Shown here: piece after piece, positions 29,125 to 37,084 of the stretch
Position numbering within the stretch: position 1 is the first letter of the stretch
Layout: every line of letters begins with the position of its first letter
DNA from: a virus
Length of the DNA stretch: 37,284 nt
IMG/VR virus record: IMGVR_UViG_3300037137_002360
Span: 1-37,284 of that record
Direction: 5' to 3' (one strand)
Notes under the pieces: generated by a model
Seen by the model: the letters and a program-made list of their open reading frames with translations, nothing else
Told to the model about the DNA's origin: nothing
Databases searched by the model: none
Made by a program: the position numbers and the translations under genes

Positions 29125-29326
29125 CCAGCCGACCTCCTCTCTTGGGGTTCACATTCACTGCATAACTCTTTGCCAGATTTGGCACCTCTACTCGGTCCAC
29201 CTTTGTCGGTACCTGCCCACACTTCGAACATCGGTACGGGAATGGATTGTCTTTGTCCACCTCGAGGATCTCCATCTGGCCACCACAGTAATTACAGAAT
29301 CCCTGCACTATGCCATCATCGTACAA
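29117..29326 (-). CDS. Zinc-ribbon protein with a TerL-like tail
   Basis: A 69-residue protein starting with TTG (GAGGAA 5 bases upstream). The zinc ribbon is CNYCGGQMEI...YRCSKCGQVPT (11-40). Its end, PNLAKSYAVNVNPKRGG, repeats the C-terminal end of the large terminase (QNLAKSYAVNVDFNQRYKG), and the DNA is also similar over about 35 bases. So a piece of the terL 3' end was copied onto this gene, or the reverse. No specific function; it sits 2.5 genes downstream of terL. Confidence 0.65.
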   Translation of the reverse strand: MYDDGIVQGFCNYCGGQMEILEVDKDNPFPYRCSKCGQVPTKVDRVEVPNLAKSYAVNVNPKRGGRLDE

Positions 29327-29624
29327 GTTTTTCCTCTATTGGGAGGCTACTCACCTTCCACTCACGATAGAAAGACAAAACATTTTCCCTAAGTATAGAT
29401 AAAACCTCATCGTAAGCCTTAACGGGATTATCGCTTTCAATCCCGTGCTGACCAAAAAAGAAAATGGTTATATATTGCAGTGCGTCGGCAAATTCAACAC
29501 CAGACCAATCGTCTTTCTCAATCGCTACCTTAATGATATTAATGCTGTCTAATAGTCGTAATTTCCCTTTTTTCACATCTTCTGGATATACCAATTTTAT
29601 AATCTCTTTGAATTTGTTACTCAT
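29316..29624 (-). CDS. Hypothetical protein
   Basis: A 102-residue, mainly helical protein (KLRLLDSINIIKVAIEKDDW, SGVEFADALQYITIFFFGQH). GAGGAGG lies 7 bases before the start. It overlaps the zinc-ribbon gene downstream by 11 bases. No family recognised. Confidence 0.55.
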   Translation of the reverse strand: MSNKFKEIIKLVYPEDVKKGKLRLLDSINIIKVAIEKDDWSGVEFADALQYITIFFFGQHGIESDNPVKAYDEVLSILRENVLSFYREWKVSSLPIEEKLVR

Positions 29625-29626
29625 AA

Positions 29627-29920
29627 TTAATCCTCCTCTTTCCGGTATCGCCCACCCTTGCGTGCAATACCATTCTCATATGAAAATTTCATCGCCTCGA
29701 CATTTGGGTAAAACAACCATTCTGTCATATCCTCGATGCGCACGAGTCGTCGTACGTTTGGTGTACCCGTGAACCATTCAAACAATTCTATGAGATACCA
29801 CCCCACTTCCGGCCTTCTGATAACTATTCCCTGCCATTCGATATTGCCAGTGTCTTTGTTAATGGAATGGAAAAATTCACCAAGTAGGCAGAAGTCGTCT
29901 ATATTTTTATTTGATTTCAT
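29627..29920 (-). CDS. Hypothetical protein
   Basis: A 97-residue protein. The start at 29920 (MKSNKNIDDFCLLGEFFHSI) has AGGAGA 8 bases upstream; the frame to 29965 would overlap terL. It is beta-rich in the middle (IEWQGIVIRRPEVGWYLIEL, FEWFTGTPNVRRLVRIEDMT) with a repeated aromatic pattern. It follows terL and is followed 3 bases later by the next gene. No family recognised. Confidence 0.55.
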   Translation of the reverse strand: MKSNKNIDDFCLLGEFFHSINKDTGNIEWQGIVIRRPEVGWYLIELFEWFTGTPNVRRLVRIEDMTEWLFYPNVEAMKFSYENGIARKGGRYRKEED

Positions 29921-29924
29921 ATAA

Positions 29925-32900
29925 CTATCTCCTATCCCCTTTATACCTCTGGTTGAAATCAACATTCACGGCATAACTTTTGGCCAGATTCTGAGGCGGT
30001 GGTAGATCCGTCGGCTTTACCCTCCTTGGAGTTGTGATCGAACAGTACAAAACCGCCTCACCTTTGTCGGGGGATCTCCCCAACCTCCTCTTGAGTCCAG
30101 CAATCTTCACCCCGTCGGCCCCTACTTTGTCCTCTTTCGACTCAACCAAAATCCCTCCGGGGGTAAGTGTCCATAGAGCGGCGCAAAGGTCGGCTTTCAG
30201 TTCTGGGTCTGGAGGTAGAGCCACGTTGTCACCCGTCTTTGGATCCAAACTTTCTCTGAATCTCCAATAAATGAAGGAGCGCATATTCCGAAACCTAAGC
30301 TTTTGAGTGAGTTTGTCGGTTTTCCCCTCCGGCGCAGCCTCCGAACTGTTCACGGCAATGACGTGGATCTTATTGGACCTCAGATGGTCAAAGACAGAAC
30401 TATTTCCAGACCAAAAACATTTTCCATTTCTTCTGGTATATAGCAAATGCGACGGTCCTACCTCAACACAATAAACCTTCCCGCGATATTTCCTGGTCTT
30501 CACACTTTTTAATCGCAACAACATATCGCAATTATTTCTTTTCCACTCTACGATTCCATATCCATCGGTCGTTCTGGTTATCGTCCTATTTTCGATTACG
30601 GAGGTGCTTCCCTTAAAGTGTCTTTTTGTGATAGAAGCATATTTCCCTGTTTTCAGGATCAACTCTTGTAGACCGTCCGCCAAAACTTTTGATGAGGTTG
30701 AAAAATATCTTACGCCCTCACTTGTCCAACCATCTCCCTTATGGAATGCATCCAGAAATATCTCGATCTGTCTCGGTGATAATTTTCCTATAGATTCTGG
30801 GATTCTTTTATTGGTAGCCCCCTCCCCGAGAGACCGAACGTATTGATACAGTTGTTTTGAATTTATTAAGAAGTTGTGGGTATCTTTCTGTATTTTTTCT
30901 CGAAAGTGAAAGCCAAGCGACCGAAGCATCTCCCCTATTTCTCCTATGTGATCTTTTTTTTTCTGAACTATACCAACAGTGTAACCATCCCGGGTTGTAT
31001 ACCCTTCGCTTAAAACCCACCCAAGAAACTTACAGAATATATCCATCTCAATTTTTATCTCTGGGACATTATGCTCAACTCTGACATGATTGCCGGTCAC
31101 CGCCTTATTCGTACCCTTCTTTAATCCTGGGAAAATTCTGGTTGTTTTAGGTAACACAAAACATTTTTCCTCAACACCATCCCATAGGAAGGTTCTCTTC
31201 ATTCTTAAATAATCTATTCCGACTTCGTTCGCTGGAGTCATCCTCCATTTGCTCGTTCTGCGATTGTTGTAGCATCTATAAAACAGATTATGATTAGGGG
31301 TTATACAAAAATTGGTATTCTGCCCATTAAAGTAGAGCATTTCTCCATCATATTCATACGTAAAATATTCCGTAGGTTCGGCGTAGAACGCTTTACAGTT
31401 CTTTGGATTCATCGTTAAAACTTTGATGCCTTTTTCAAGATCATCAAAACGCCTCCATCCCAATTCGGTCAAAATATCTGTCTCATCATCAAAACATCCG
31501 ATCCCTATCACATCGACATGGATCGGAGCTCCATCTTTAAGAGCAGTGATGACCAATCCAGCAGCCGTTGCTCCATCAGGTGTTTTGATCCCTGGATAGC
31601 AAATCAGGGGGGAGTACCATGCTCCATATCGCGTGGAGATCACGGTACGGTCACTCCCTCCTCTTGCCACGTCCACCCCTACCGAATCCATGGCTCCCTT
31701 CTTTCCGTCCTCTTTCCAGCGAGCCTGGGCCTCCTCAACCCATGCCGTCGGTATTACCTGCCATTCCGAATCCCGAATACCGGCCTGAAAGTTCCCTTCG
31801 AGCATCTGGGAGCGTAAGGGCTCAGGCAAGGCCTGAAGGACTGCCTCGTAGTTCGTACCCATCAAAAAGGGGTTGTCCTGTACTTTGGAGGGAATGAATG
31901 TTCGGGACATCGGCTTGACCATGACCCCTTTGACCCGGATCGGCTTACCGTCTGGAACCTCCACATCCTTCCCATCGATCGTGGTGTACCAACGGAGCTC
32001 CCCAGGTTCAGCTGGGTGTGGATGCTTAGGATCGAGCCAAGGACCCCAATAAGAGATTACCCATCGGCCATCCTCATTTACTGGGGGGTTCCCGGTACAA
32101 ACGATCCGACAGCGCTGTCCCTGAATGGTGGTTCGTAACCAGGTACACAGGAAGCGGAATTGATGTTCCAGAAAGTTACAAATTTCATCGAAAAAACAGC
32201 CGTCATGAGCGCGCCCTTGCCAACGAGTCTCATCTCCGGGATCTTTACAGCTGCCAAATTCAATTTGACGATCGTGAAGTCTCCAAATCAACTGTTGAGA
32301 ATTCAAACCATCCCGTGTACCGAGAATCTCTGCCATTCGATCAACCAACCCAACCGTTTGAGTGGCCTCACGCCTAAACACTATGGACCGTTTGTGCTGG
32401 GTCAGAGCAAGGCCAAGAAGAAGATCACTGTTATGGGTAGGGATCATTGAACGACTAACAAGGTAAAGCCCTGTCGGATTGTCCACCGTCAAACATCTCA
32501 TTGGCATCGGTTTTGTCGGCTCACAACTAACAATATATCGAGCCCTATTCATTCCTTTGCGAGCAAGATTTATATTTCGCAATTTATTAAGGTTTTTTGG
32601 AGTGGCGAATATATCAAAAACGGGAGAACTCGTACATACCTGCCAGGAATTTGCCACATTCCTTGACTTGGATTTCCCCCGCCGAGTATGTACCTGAATT
32701 CTTGCCCTCATTCCTAAACTAACCAATAATTCAAAAACAGACTCACATAGTTTATAATTTGTATTAGTAAAACTGCATTTCCTTTCTACACAACTTCCAT
32801 CACTATCAAATAAACCGGCCAATAATAATCTTCTTTGTTCTATGGAAGCCCTAAGATATTCTTGAGGAATATATTTACCCAAATGAAGACCATATTTTCT

Positions 32901-33689
32901 CCACGCCTTTCCTATCCCTTTTACAAAGAAATGTTCACTGTCTGACGGCAGGGTGAAACGATAACCATATTTTTGGAAAACGGTAATTATTTCATCTCGC
33001 TCGTTGGAATTGCAGGCTACTCTTCCCTCGCCTTTTGTGTCCCCGTCACCTAACAAATAACCCAACACATACGGATGCATTGGAAGTGAAACTTCTTCAA
33101 GAACAAGAGGCTTTGTGCAAGGGATACAATGACGAAGAGATTTTGATTTATAAATTTCAAGGGTGGTTTTTATCGTTCCAAGTATTCTCCCGGATTTAGT
33201 TTTGAACAAACCCCAATTGTGCGGAAATGTATCACGTTGTTTCAATCTTTCACGATAATACCGTCTATCTGACTTGGTCCAGGTAAGCCAGCGATGATCT
33301 GAAGAGGCATCTATCTCTGTCCCATCATCAAATTTGAGTCGATAGCTAACCGGCGATGGGTTAATAGGATGAATTTGTAAAACTCGAATTAATTTTCCAA
33401 GTTCTGAAAAAACAAGATCTCTCTCTTGAATTTCCCCTATTGTCGTCCATCCACCTTGAGTAGGAATCGGGGTATCAAGGGCTAACGCTTTCGACCCGCC
33501 TGCTGAACCACCAAAAAACACAATATCGGCAGGGTTCTCAAGTGCCTCCATCTGTGGACCAGGCAGCGGCGTCCAGGTTGGATTGTCAAGATTCTCCAAA
33601 ACCTCCCTTTGCAATTCCAGAAGTTCCTCGGAATTTAATCCTTCTAAAATGTGAGAGAGTTCAATTATTTGTTTGGCCGAAGATTGCAA
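29925..33689 (-). CDS. terL: Terminase large subunit with two inteins
   Basis: A 1254-codon gene; without the two inteins the protein is about 536 residues, the normal length for TerL. The ATPase P-loop reads GGSAGGSK (60-67), then intein 1, then SDLLLGLA. Walker B-type CFFDEI is at 498-503, the first nuclease aspartate is in SVGVDVARGGSDRT (669-682), and a second active-site region, HVDVIGIG, is interrupted by intein 2 before SSVFDHL. The late nuclease motif is GRSPDKGEAVLY. The start is TTG at 33689 with GAGGAAAG upstream. TerL cuts and pumps DNA into the head. Both inteins sit in the most conserved sites. Confidence 0.95.
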   Translation of the reverse strand: MQSSAKQIIELSHILEGLNSEELLELQREVLENLDNPTWTPLPGPQMEALENPADIVFFGGSAGGSKALALDTPIPTQGGWTTIGEIQERDLVFSELGKLIRVLQIHPINPSPVSYRLKFDDGTEIDASSDHRWLTWTKSDRRYYRERLKQRDTFPHNWGLFKTKSGRILGTIKTTLEIYKSKSLRHCIPCTKPLVLEEVSLPMHPYVLGYLLGDGDTKGEGRVACNSNERDEIITVFQKYGYRFTLPSDSEHFFVKGIGKAWRKYGLHLGKYIPQEYLRASIEQRRLLLAGLFDSDGSCVERKCSFTNTNYKLCESVFELLVSLGMRARIQVHTRRGKSKSRNVANSWQVCTSSPVFDIFATPKNLNKLRNINLARKGMNRARYIVSCEPTKPMPMRCLTVDNPTGLYLVSRSMIPTHNSDLLLGLALTQHKRSIVFRREATQTVGLVDRMAEILGTRDGLNSQQLIWRLHDRQIEFGSCKDPGDETRWQGRAHDGCFFDEICNFLEHQFRFLCTWLRTTIQGQRCRIVCTGNPPVNEDGRWVISYWGPWLDPKHPHPAEPGELRWYTTIDGKDVEVPDGKPIRVKGVMVKPMSRTFIPSKVQDNPFLMGTNYEAVLQALPEPLRSQMLEGNFQAGIRDSEWQVIPTAWVEEAQARWKEDGKKGAMDSVGVDVARGGSDRTVISTRYGAWYSPLICYPGIKTPDGATAAGLVITALKDGAPIHVDVIGIGCFDDETDILTELGWRRFDDLEKGIKVLTMNPKNCKAFYAEPTEYFTYEYDGEMLYFNGQNTNFCITPNHNLFYRCYNNRRTSKWRMTPANEVGIDYLRMKRTFLWDGVEEKCFVLPKTTRIFPGLKKGTNKAVTGNHVRVEHNVPEIKIEMDIFCKFLGWVLSEGYTTRDGYTVGIVQKKKDHIGEIGEMLRSLGFHFREKIQKDTHNFLINSKQLYQYVRSLGEGATNKRIPESIGKLSPRQIEIFLDAFHKGDGWTSEGVRYFSTSSKVLADGLQELILKTGKYASITKRHFKGSTSVIENRTITRTTDGYGIVEWKRNNCDMLLRLKSVKTRKYRGKVYCVEVGPSHLLYTRRNGKCFWSGNSSVFDHLRSNKIHVIAVNSSEAAPEGKTDKLTQKLRFRNMRSFIYWRFRESLDPKTGDNVALPPDPELKADLCAALWTLTPGGILVESKEDKVGADGVKIAGLKRRLGRSPDKGEAVLYCSITTPRRVKPTDLPPPQNLAKSYAVNVDFNQRYKGDRR
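30402..31496 (-). mobile_element. Intein 2 of TerL (nuclease-domain site, Cys1)
   Basis: 365 residues (732-1096). It starts with the splicing block CFDDETDILTELGWRRFDDL and has the block B-type TPNHNLF (797-803). Two LAGLIDADG-type motifs are LGWVLSEGYT (889-898) and FLDAFHKGDG (978-987), so it encodes a homing endonuclease. It ends HLLYTRRNGKCFWSGN, followed by Ser+1. The penultimate residue is Gly rather than His, as in some inteins. Confidence 0.9.
32430..33488 (-). mobile_element. Intein 1 of TerL (P-loop site, Ala1)
   Basis: 353 residues (68-420). It starts ALALDTPIPTQGGWTTIGEI, so its first residue is Ala instead of the usual Cys or Ser if the host P-loop is GGSAGGSK-S. Block B is DASSDHRW. 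The LAGLIDADG-type motifs are LGYLLGDGDT (209-218) and LLAGLFDSDG (289-298). It ends GLYLVSRSMIPTHN followed by Ser+1. Ala1 inteins splice by a route without the first acyl shift. Confidence 0.9.
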
Positions 33690-33722
33690 GAGAAACTTTC
33701 CTCTTATATGGCATCAACTGTT

Positions 33723-35681
33723 TTAAGAAAATAGAACTTTCTGGTTATTTAAAACCCTTTTGTCCTGTAACTCCTGGTACGCCAGATCAATTCCAACCGC
33801 TTGCCTTCCTAACCTTTCGGATACTCTCAAAACCGTTCCGCTACCGCAGAAGGGGTCGAGAACCACCCCGGGACGGAAGCCAGCGTTACAGCCACAATCG
33901 GTATAAAAATATTCTTTAACTTGGCTCATAGACTCAAGGATTCTTTTCTTTGTTTCGGATGGCTTTTGGGCATTAGCAGAATCATAATTTTTTTGTTCAA
34001 TGCCATCATATTTACCATTTTTATCACAACCAGCTATTTTCATAGATTCAGTAATTTGATGGCCAACAACCTTCTCTATCTTCTCCCTCGCCTTCCCACA
34101 CTTGACACAAATCTCTTTCGGGCATCCTGCCCTAATCATCGGCTCAACAAGGGCTTCCGGGAAGGTGGCGAAGTGGGCCTCAGAATAAGAAGCTGTTGGA
34201 ATTGTCCAGACACAACGACGGTTACGGCCTTGGGGTTGGAGTTTATTATAAGTAAAATTTCCTGCTGGCTTACCCGATGAATGAATGGCTTTCATATAAC
34301 TTGTTTGGGGTCTTATAGCTCTCTTCTCTGAGTAAGGTTCAATGGTGGGGTCATACTGTTGCTCAAACCAGTATTTCCTTGACTTCACAAAGAAGAAAAT
34401 AGGCTCAAAATCCACGGTGAAGCGGTCCTTTGCCGAGGAGGGCATACAATTTGGCTTGTGCCAGATTATCTTTGAGCGCAAAATCCAACGTTCTGGTTTA
34501 TGGAGTTTGAATAATGGAAGAAGTTCTAAGGGGATATCTCGTTTGCGTAGACGAAGGTTCTTTCCTCTTGATGGGGGCAAAATCCAAACTTTCCGATTGC
34601 CCAATTGCAATTCATACACAAAACCCTGAAACCTTCTGGATAATTCATCTTCTTTAGCCACTGATAAACCGATCCACACCTTTTTAGTTCCTTCTTGTGT
34701 TCCGGTGTTTTCCCATTGATGTGATCTATCGTTAGAAATAGATAAATCGTTTCCCCACAGCAAGCGCACTTGGGAGGATTCCCACCATAGTTCGTCATTG
34801 CTTGCATTTTTAATCTTCGGTGTGCTTTTGCATTCCCTTTCATCACCCTCATTATTTCTTCTTCCCGATTCGACCAATAATGCTTCCTGCTGTAAGCTCG
34901 AATTTTGTCTCGGTTCTTCTCTACCCATTCCTTCATTCGTTTTTGAAATTGTCCTCGATGTTCCACTCTCCATTTTCGCTGATACGCCGTGTTGTATTCC
35001 CTTTCCTTGATCGGGTCTTTGTAGGGCATAGTATGTATCCTCCGTAACATTCAAATTATTACATACTATCCATTTCTTGTCAAGTTCATAAATGTCCATC
35101 GTATCTCTTTCAACCATCTCAACAGCGAATCGTTCAGGAATGAGACAAAGGGATTTAGGAGGGATGCCACAATTCACCGTCCCGGGTAAGAAATTTTTAG
35201 GAGGAATGCCTGGACGATCAAAACGATCTTCTTTTACTTCTCTTTGCCCGCCCTCTCGGGATCCATAATTGCCCCATGAACCCGAATAACTATCCCCCAA
35301 ATTCACCCACATTGTCCCGTCATCCCTCAGCACCCTTTTACACTCATCCATAACTTGAAGGAGATGCCTCAGATAGAGGTCGATAGTAGGTTCAAGACCG
35401 AGTTGACCACGCCAGGCAGAACAATGGAGGCAGAACTGACCGGCCTTAGCGTTTTGTCCCTCTGCCGAAGAAGTATTCGTATATTTGGTTTGTGGAACTT
35501 GATTCTCGTAAGGCTTCATTGGGTTGAGTAAAAAATCCCCCCATTCATGCTCGCATCCTTCTGCCCCATCCCAAATTAAATCAGGGATATCATACTTCCT
35601 TAAAGACCAATACGGAGGACTGGTGATGATGCAATTCACGGAATTGTCTTTCAGTGGTAGGGCCCTTGAGTCAGCCAGCAT
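33723..35681 (-). CDS. DNA methyltransferase with an HNH gene nested in another frame
   Basis: A 652-codon frame. The N-terminal part has the catalytic motif TSPPYW (20-25), then EPTIDLYLRHLLQVM...DECKRVLRDDG, LNLGDSY and PKSLCLIPERFAVEM. The C-terminal part resumes with RWILRSKIIWHKPNCMPSS, a KCGKA...DCGC zinc pair, and motif I LDPFCGSGTV (608-617), the beta-type order (motif IV first). Residues 218-386 are an out-of-frame translation of the HNH gene at 34526-35029 and have no methyltransferase character. The frame is open across this stretch, so a long insert-bearing protein could be made. It overlaps the TerS stop by 11 bases and lies between TerS and TerL. Confidence 0.8.
   Translation of the reverse strand: MLADSRALPLKDNSVNCIITSPPYWSLRKYDIPDLIWDGAEGCEHEWGDFLLNPMKPYENQVPQTKYTNTSSAEGQNAKAGQFCLHCSAWRGQLGLEPTIDLYLRHLLQVMDECKRVLRDDGTMWVNLGDSYSGSWGNYGSREGGQREVKEDRFDRPGIPPKNFLPGTVNCGIPPKSLCLIPERFAVEMVERDTMDIYELDKKWIVCNNLNVTEDTYYALQRPDQGKGIQHGVSAKMESGTSRTISKTNEGMGREEPRQNSSLQQEALLVESGRRNNEGDERECKSTPKIKNASNDELWWESSQVRLLWGNDLSISNDRSHQWENTGTQEGTKKVWIGLSVAKEDELSRRFQGFVYELQLGNRKVWILPPSRGKNLRLRKRDIPLELLPLFKLHKPERWILRSKIIWHKPNCMPSSAKDRFTVDFEPIFFFVKSRKYWFEQQYDPTIEPYSEKRAIRPQTSYMKAIHSSGKPAGNFTYNKLQPQGRNRRCVWTIPTASYSEAHFATFPEALVEPMIRAGCPKEICVKCGKAREKIEKVVGHQITESMKIAGCDKNGKYDGIEQKNYDSANAQKPSETKKRILESMSQVKEYFYTDCGCNAGFRPGVVLDPFCGSGTVLRVSERLGRQAVGIDLAYQELQDKRVLNNQKVLFS
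34526..35029 (-). CDS. HNH endonuclease nested inside the methyltransferase gene
   Basis: A 167-residue protein, in the frame one base later than the methyltransferase. It starts MPYKDPIKEREYNTAYQRKW, has a basic helical region, and the HNH domain NPPKCACCGETIYLFLTIDH-INGKTPEHKKE...GSVYQWLKKMNYPEGFRVLCMNC-NWAIGKFG, a very typical family pattern. CGGAGGA lies 7 bases before the ATG, so it has its own translation signal. It is one of the clearest genes in the window, yet sits wholly inside another gene on the same strand. Flanking bases are too few for an intron. Confidence 0.9.
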   Translation of the reverse strand: MPYKDPIKEREYNTAYQRKWRVEHRGQFQKRMKEWVEKNRDKIRAYSRKHYWSNREEEIMRVMKGNAKAHRRLKMQAMTNYGGNPPKCACCGETIYLFLTIDHINGKTPEHKKELKRCGSVYQWLKKMNYPEGFRVLCMNCNWAIGKFGFCPHQEERTFVYANEISP

Positions 35682-36297
35682 TCTTTGGCCTCTCAGTCTC
35701 CTTCTTCCCCTCGATCTCCTTCTTTCTCTCGACCGCCAACTTCACAAGGTAAACAATCTTGGCGCTAAGCTCAAGGGTCGTCAGCACCCGCTCAATACCC
35801 TCATCCCCGTCCTCATCCCGATGCTTCCCGTTGCCGATGATGCCGAGGTTCTTACTGAGAAGTTCGAGAGCTCTAACCTTATCGAAGACCCGGACTTTCT
35901 TTGTATGACCGACAAGGGTCCGGGCCTTTCCTTCGCCAGCAAAAATCTCAGAAACCTCAACCCCTGCAACTGCGGCCGCTGCTTCATCTGACCACTCATG
36001 AGGAAGTTTAAGGCTGCCATCCTCGTTGTAAAGTTTTCGTAGATCTGAGAGGCCAACCCGGGCAACTTCAGTAAGAATCCGCTCTGAATGGACCCCGATC
36101 TTCCGAAGGCGCTCAGCCATCGCTTTTTCGATAGCTTCTTGAACTTGACTTTTCTTGACCAAACGACACGCAATCTCACTGGCCCGATGCTCCTTATATC
36201 CAACTACAATCGCCGCCCTCGTTGCATTCCAGTCCTTCTGGTACTCAGCGACAAAAAGCTTCTGTTTTTTCGTGAGTTTACGTTGCTTATCTTTCAT
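35671..36297 (-). CDS. terS: Terminase small subunit
   Basis: A 208-residue protein. The start KLTKKQKLFVAEYQKDWNAT, AAIVVGYKEHRASEIACRLV and VQEAIEKAMAERL is the DNA-binding domain pattern of the Terminase_2 family (KLTxKQxxFxxEYxxDxNAxxAAIRAGYS). It binds the packaging site and recruits TerL. The middle (GLSDLRKLYNEDGSLKLPHE) matches the family as well. The C-terminal third is charged. TerL lies 2 kb downstream, separated by the methyltransferase gene. A weak GGGT is the only ribosome site before the ATG. Confidence 0.9.
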   Translation of the reverse strand: MKDKQRKLTKKQKLFVAEYQKDWNATRAAIVVGYKEHRASEIACRLVKKSQVQEAIEKAMAERLRKIGVHSERILTEVARVGLSDLRKLYNEDGSLKLPHEWSDEAAAAVAGVEVSEIFAGEGKARTLVGHTKKVRVFDKVRALELLSKNLGIIGNGKHRDEDGDEGIERVLTTLELSAKIVYLVKLAVERKKEIEGKKETERPKNAG

Positions 36298-36320
36298 CTT
36301 TTATACCCAATTTCCAATTA

Positions 36321-36554
36321 CTACCTTGCAAATGGGCGATCCACATCTAATCTCTGGGGTTGTAAGGGTTTATTAAACGTAAGGACCCTCATCCATATTT
36401 TACCGGTGATCAACAACTTGAGTCGTTCCCTTCGGTTCAACTGCCAACACGATACCACGGTGCCATCATCCCCTCTCCATGCGGGCAGCGGAAGGTACTC
36501 TGGTTGATGTATTGCGAAGGTAAAGTTAGCTTCTTTGAACTTAATCGGCTTCAT
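36321..36554 (-). CDS. Conserved small phage protein
   Basis: A 77-residue protein. Its pattern MKPIKFKEANFTFAIHQPEY-LPLPAWRGDDGTVVSCW-LNRRERLKLLITGKIWMRVL-TFNKPLQP is one I recognise from many phages ('MKP..F......A.NQPEYLPLPA......G.V..CW.LS..ER...L.TG..W...L.FG.PLQP'). The function is unknown. AAGGAGA lies 7 bases before the start. It lies just upstream of TerS. Confidence 0.7.
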   Translation of the reverse strand: MKPIKFKEANFTFAIHQPEYLPLPAWRGDDGTVVSCWQLNRRERLKLLITGKIWMRVLTFNKPLQPQRLDVDRPFAR

Positions 36555-36569
36555 TCATGTCTCCTTGTT

Positions 36570-36815
36570 CTATTCTCCTCCTGTCATGTATGCTCCCCAC
36601 GGTGGGCAGAGAGGATCGATCTCCACTTTCATGTCTCCGATCTCAAATATTCTTGTATTCTTTCTTCTCTCACCCTCGACAAGCCAACCATCCCCTTTAT
36701 CGATTTCGCCAACCAAAAGATCGTGAGCGCTAAGGGAAAGATAGATAAGATAAAGCGGGGAAATATTGTTTTCGATCAGTTTGCTTCTTGCCCTCTGGAT
36801 GACATCAATCATCAT
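36570..36815 (-). CDS. Small hypothetical protein
   Basis: An 81-residue protein (MMIDVIQRARSKLIENNISP, YLIYLSLSAHDLLVGEIDKG, MKVEIDPLCPPWGAYMTGGE). CAGGAG lies 9 bases before the start. The closing motif with DPLCPPWGAY looks conserved. It is 16 bases before the conserved small protein gene in transcription order. No function inferred. Confidence 0.55.
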   Translation of the reverse strand: MMIDVIQRARSKLIENNISPLYLIYLSLSAHDLLVGEIDKGDGWLVEGERRKNTRIFEIGDMKVEIDPLCPPWGAYMTGGE

Positions 36816-36882
36816 TTACCGATACTCCTGCCACGCTTTAAATGTCATCCCTCACTACCTCATCCCCCTCCCACGGCTGTCA

Positions 36883-37053
36883 TTACATCTGAGCCTCTTC
36901 CGATGCCGACGGGGACACCGATCCAGATACACTCCCTGACCTTGATGGCGCAAATGCACCGTAACCACCACCATTGAATGATGGTCGGCCACCATCCATG
37001 CGGTGCCTATCTTCTTGCATCAAAACCCTTTCGATAGGATCAGATGCCTTCAT
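36883..37053 (-). CDS. Small protein with Ser-rich end
   Basis: A 56-residue protein (MKASDPIERVLMQEDRHRMD, then GGRPSFNGGGYGAFAPSRSG and a SVSGSVSPSASEE end). The start at 37053 avoids the upstream gene; frames up to 37161 would run inside it. AAGG lies about 19 bases upstream, so start support is weak. The short Ser-Pro end resembles in style the repeat protein at 18570-19163. No family recognised. Confidence 0.45.
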   Translation of the reverse strand: MKASDPIERVLMQEDRHRMDGGRPSFNGGGYGAFAPSRSGSVSGSVSPSASEEAQM

Positions 37054-37084
37054 CAAGCCATTGAGCAGATCCTTCGGAAGTAGG

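Noticed and set aside
34490-35095. Group I or II intron in the methyltransferase gene
   Set aside because: Only about 85 bases lie outside the HNH gene between the methyltransferase parts, too few for an intron core, and no such core motifs were seen.
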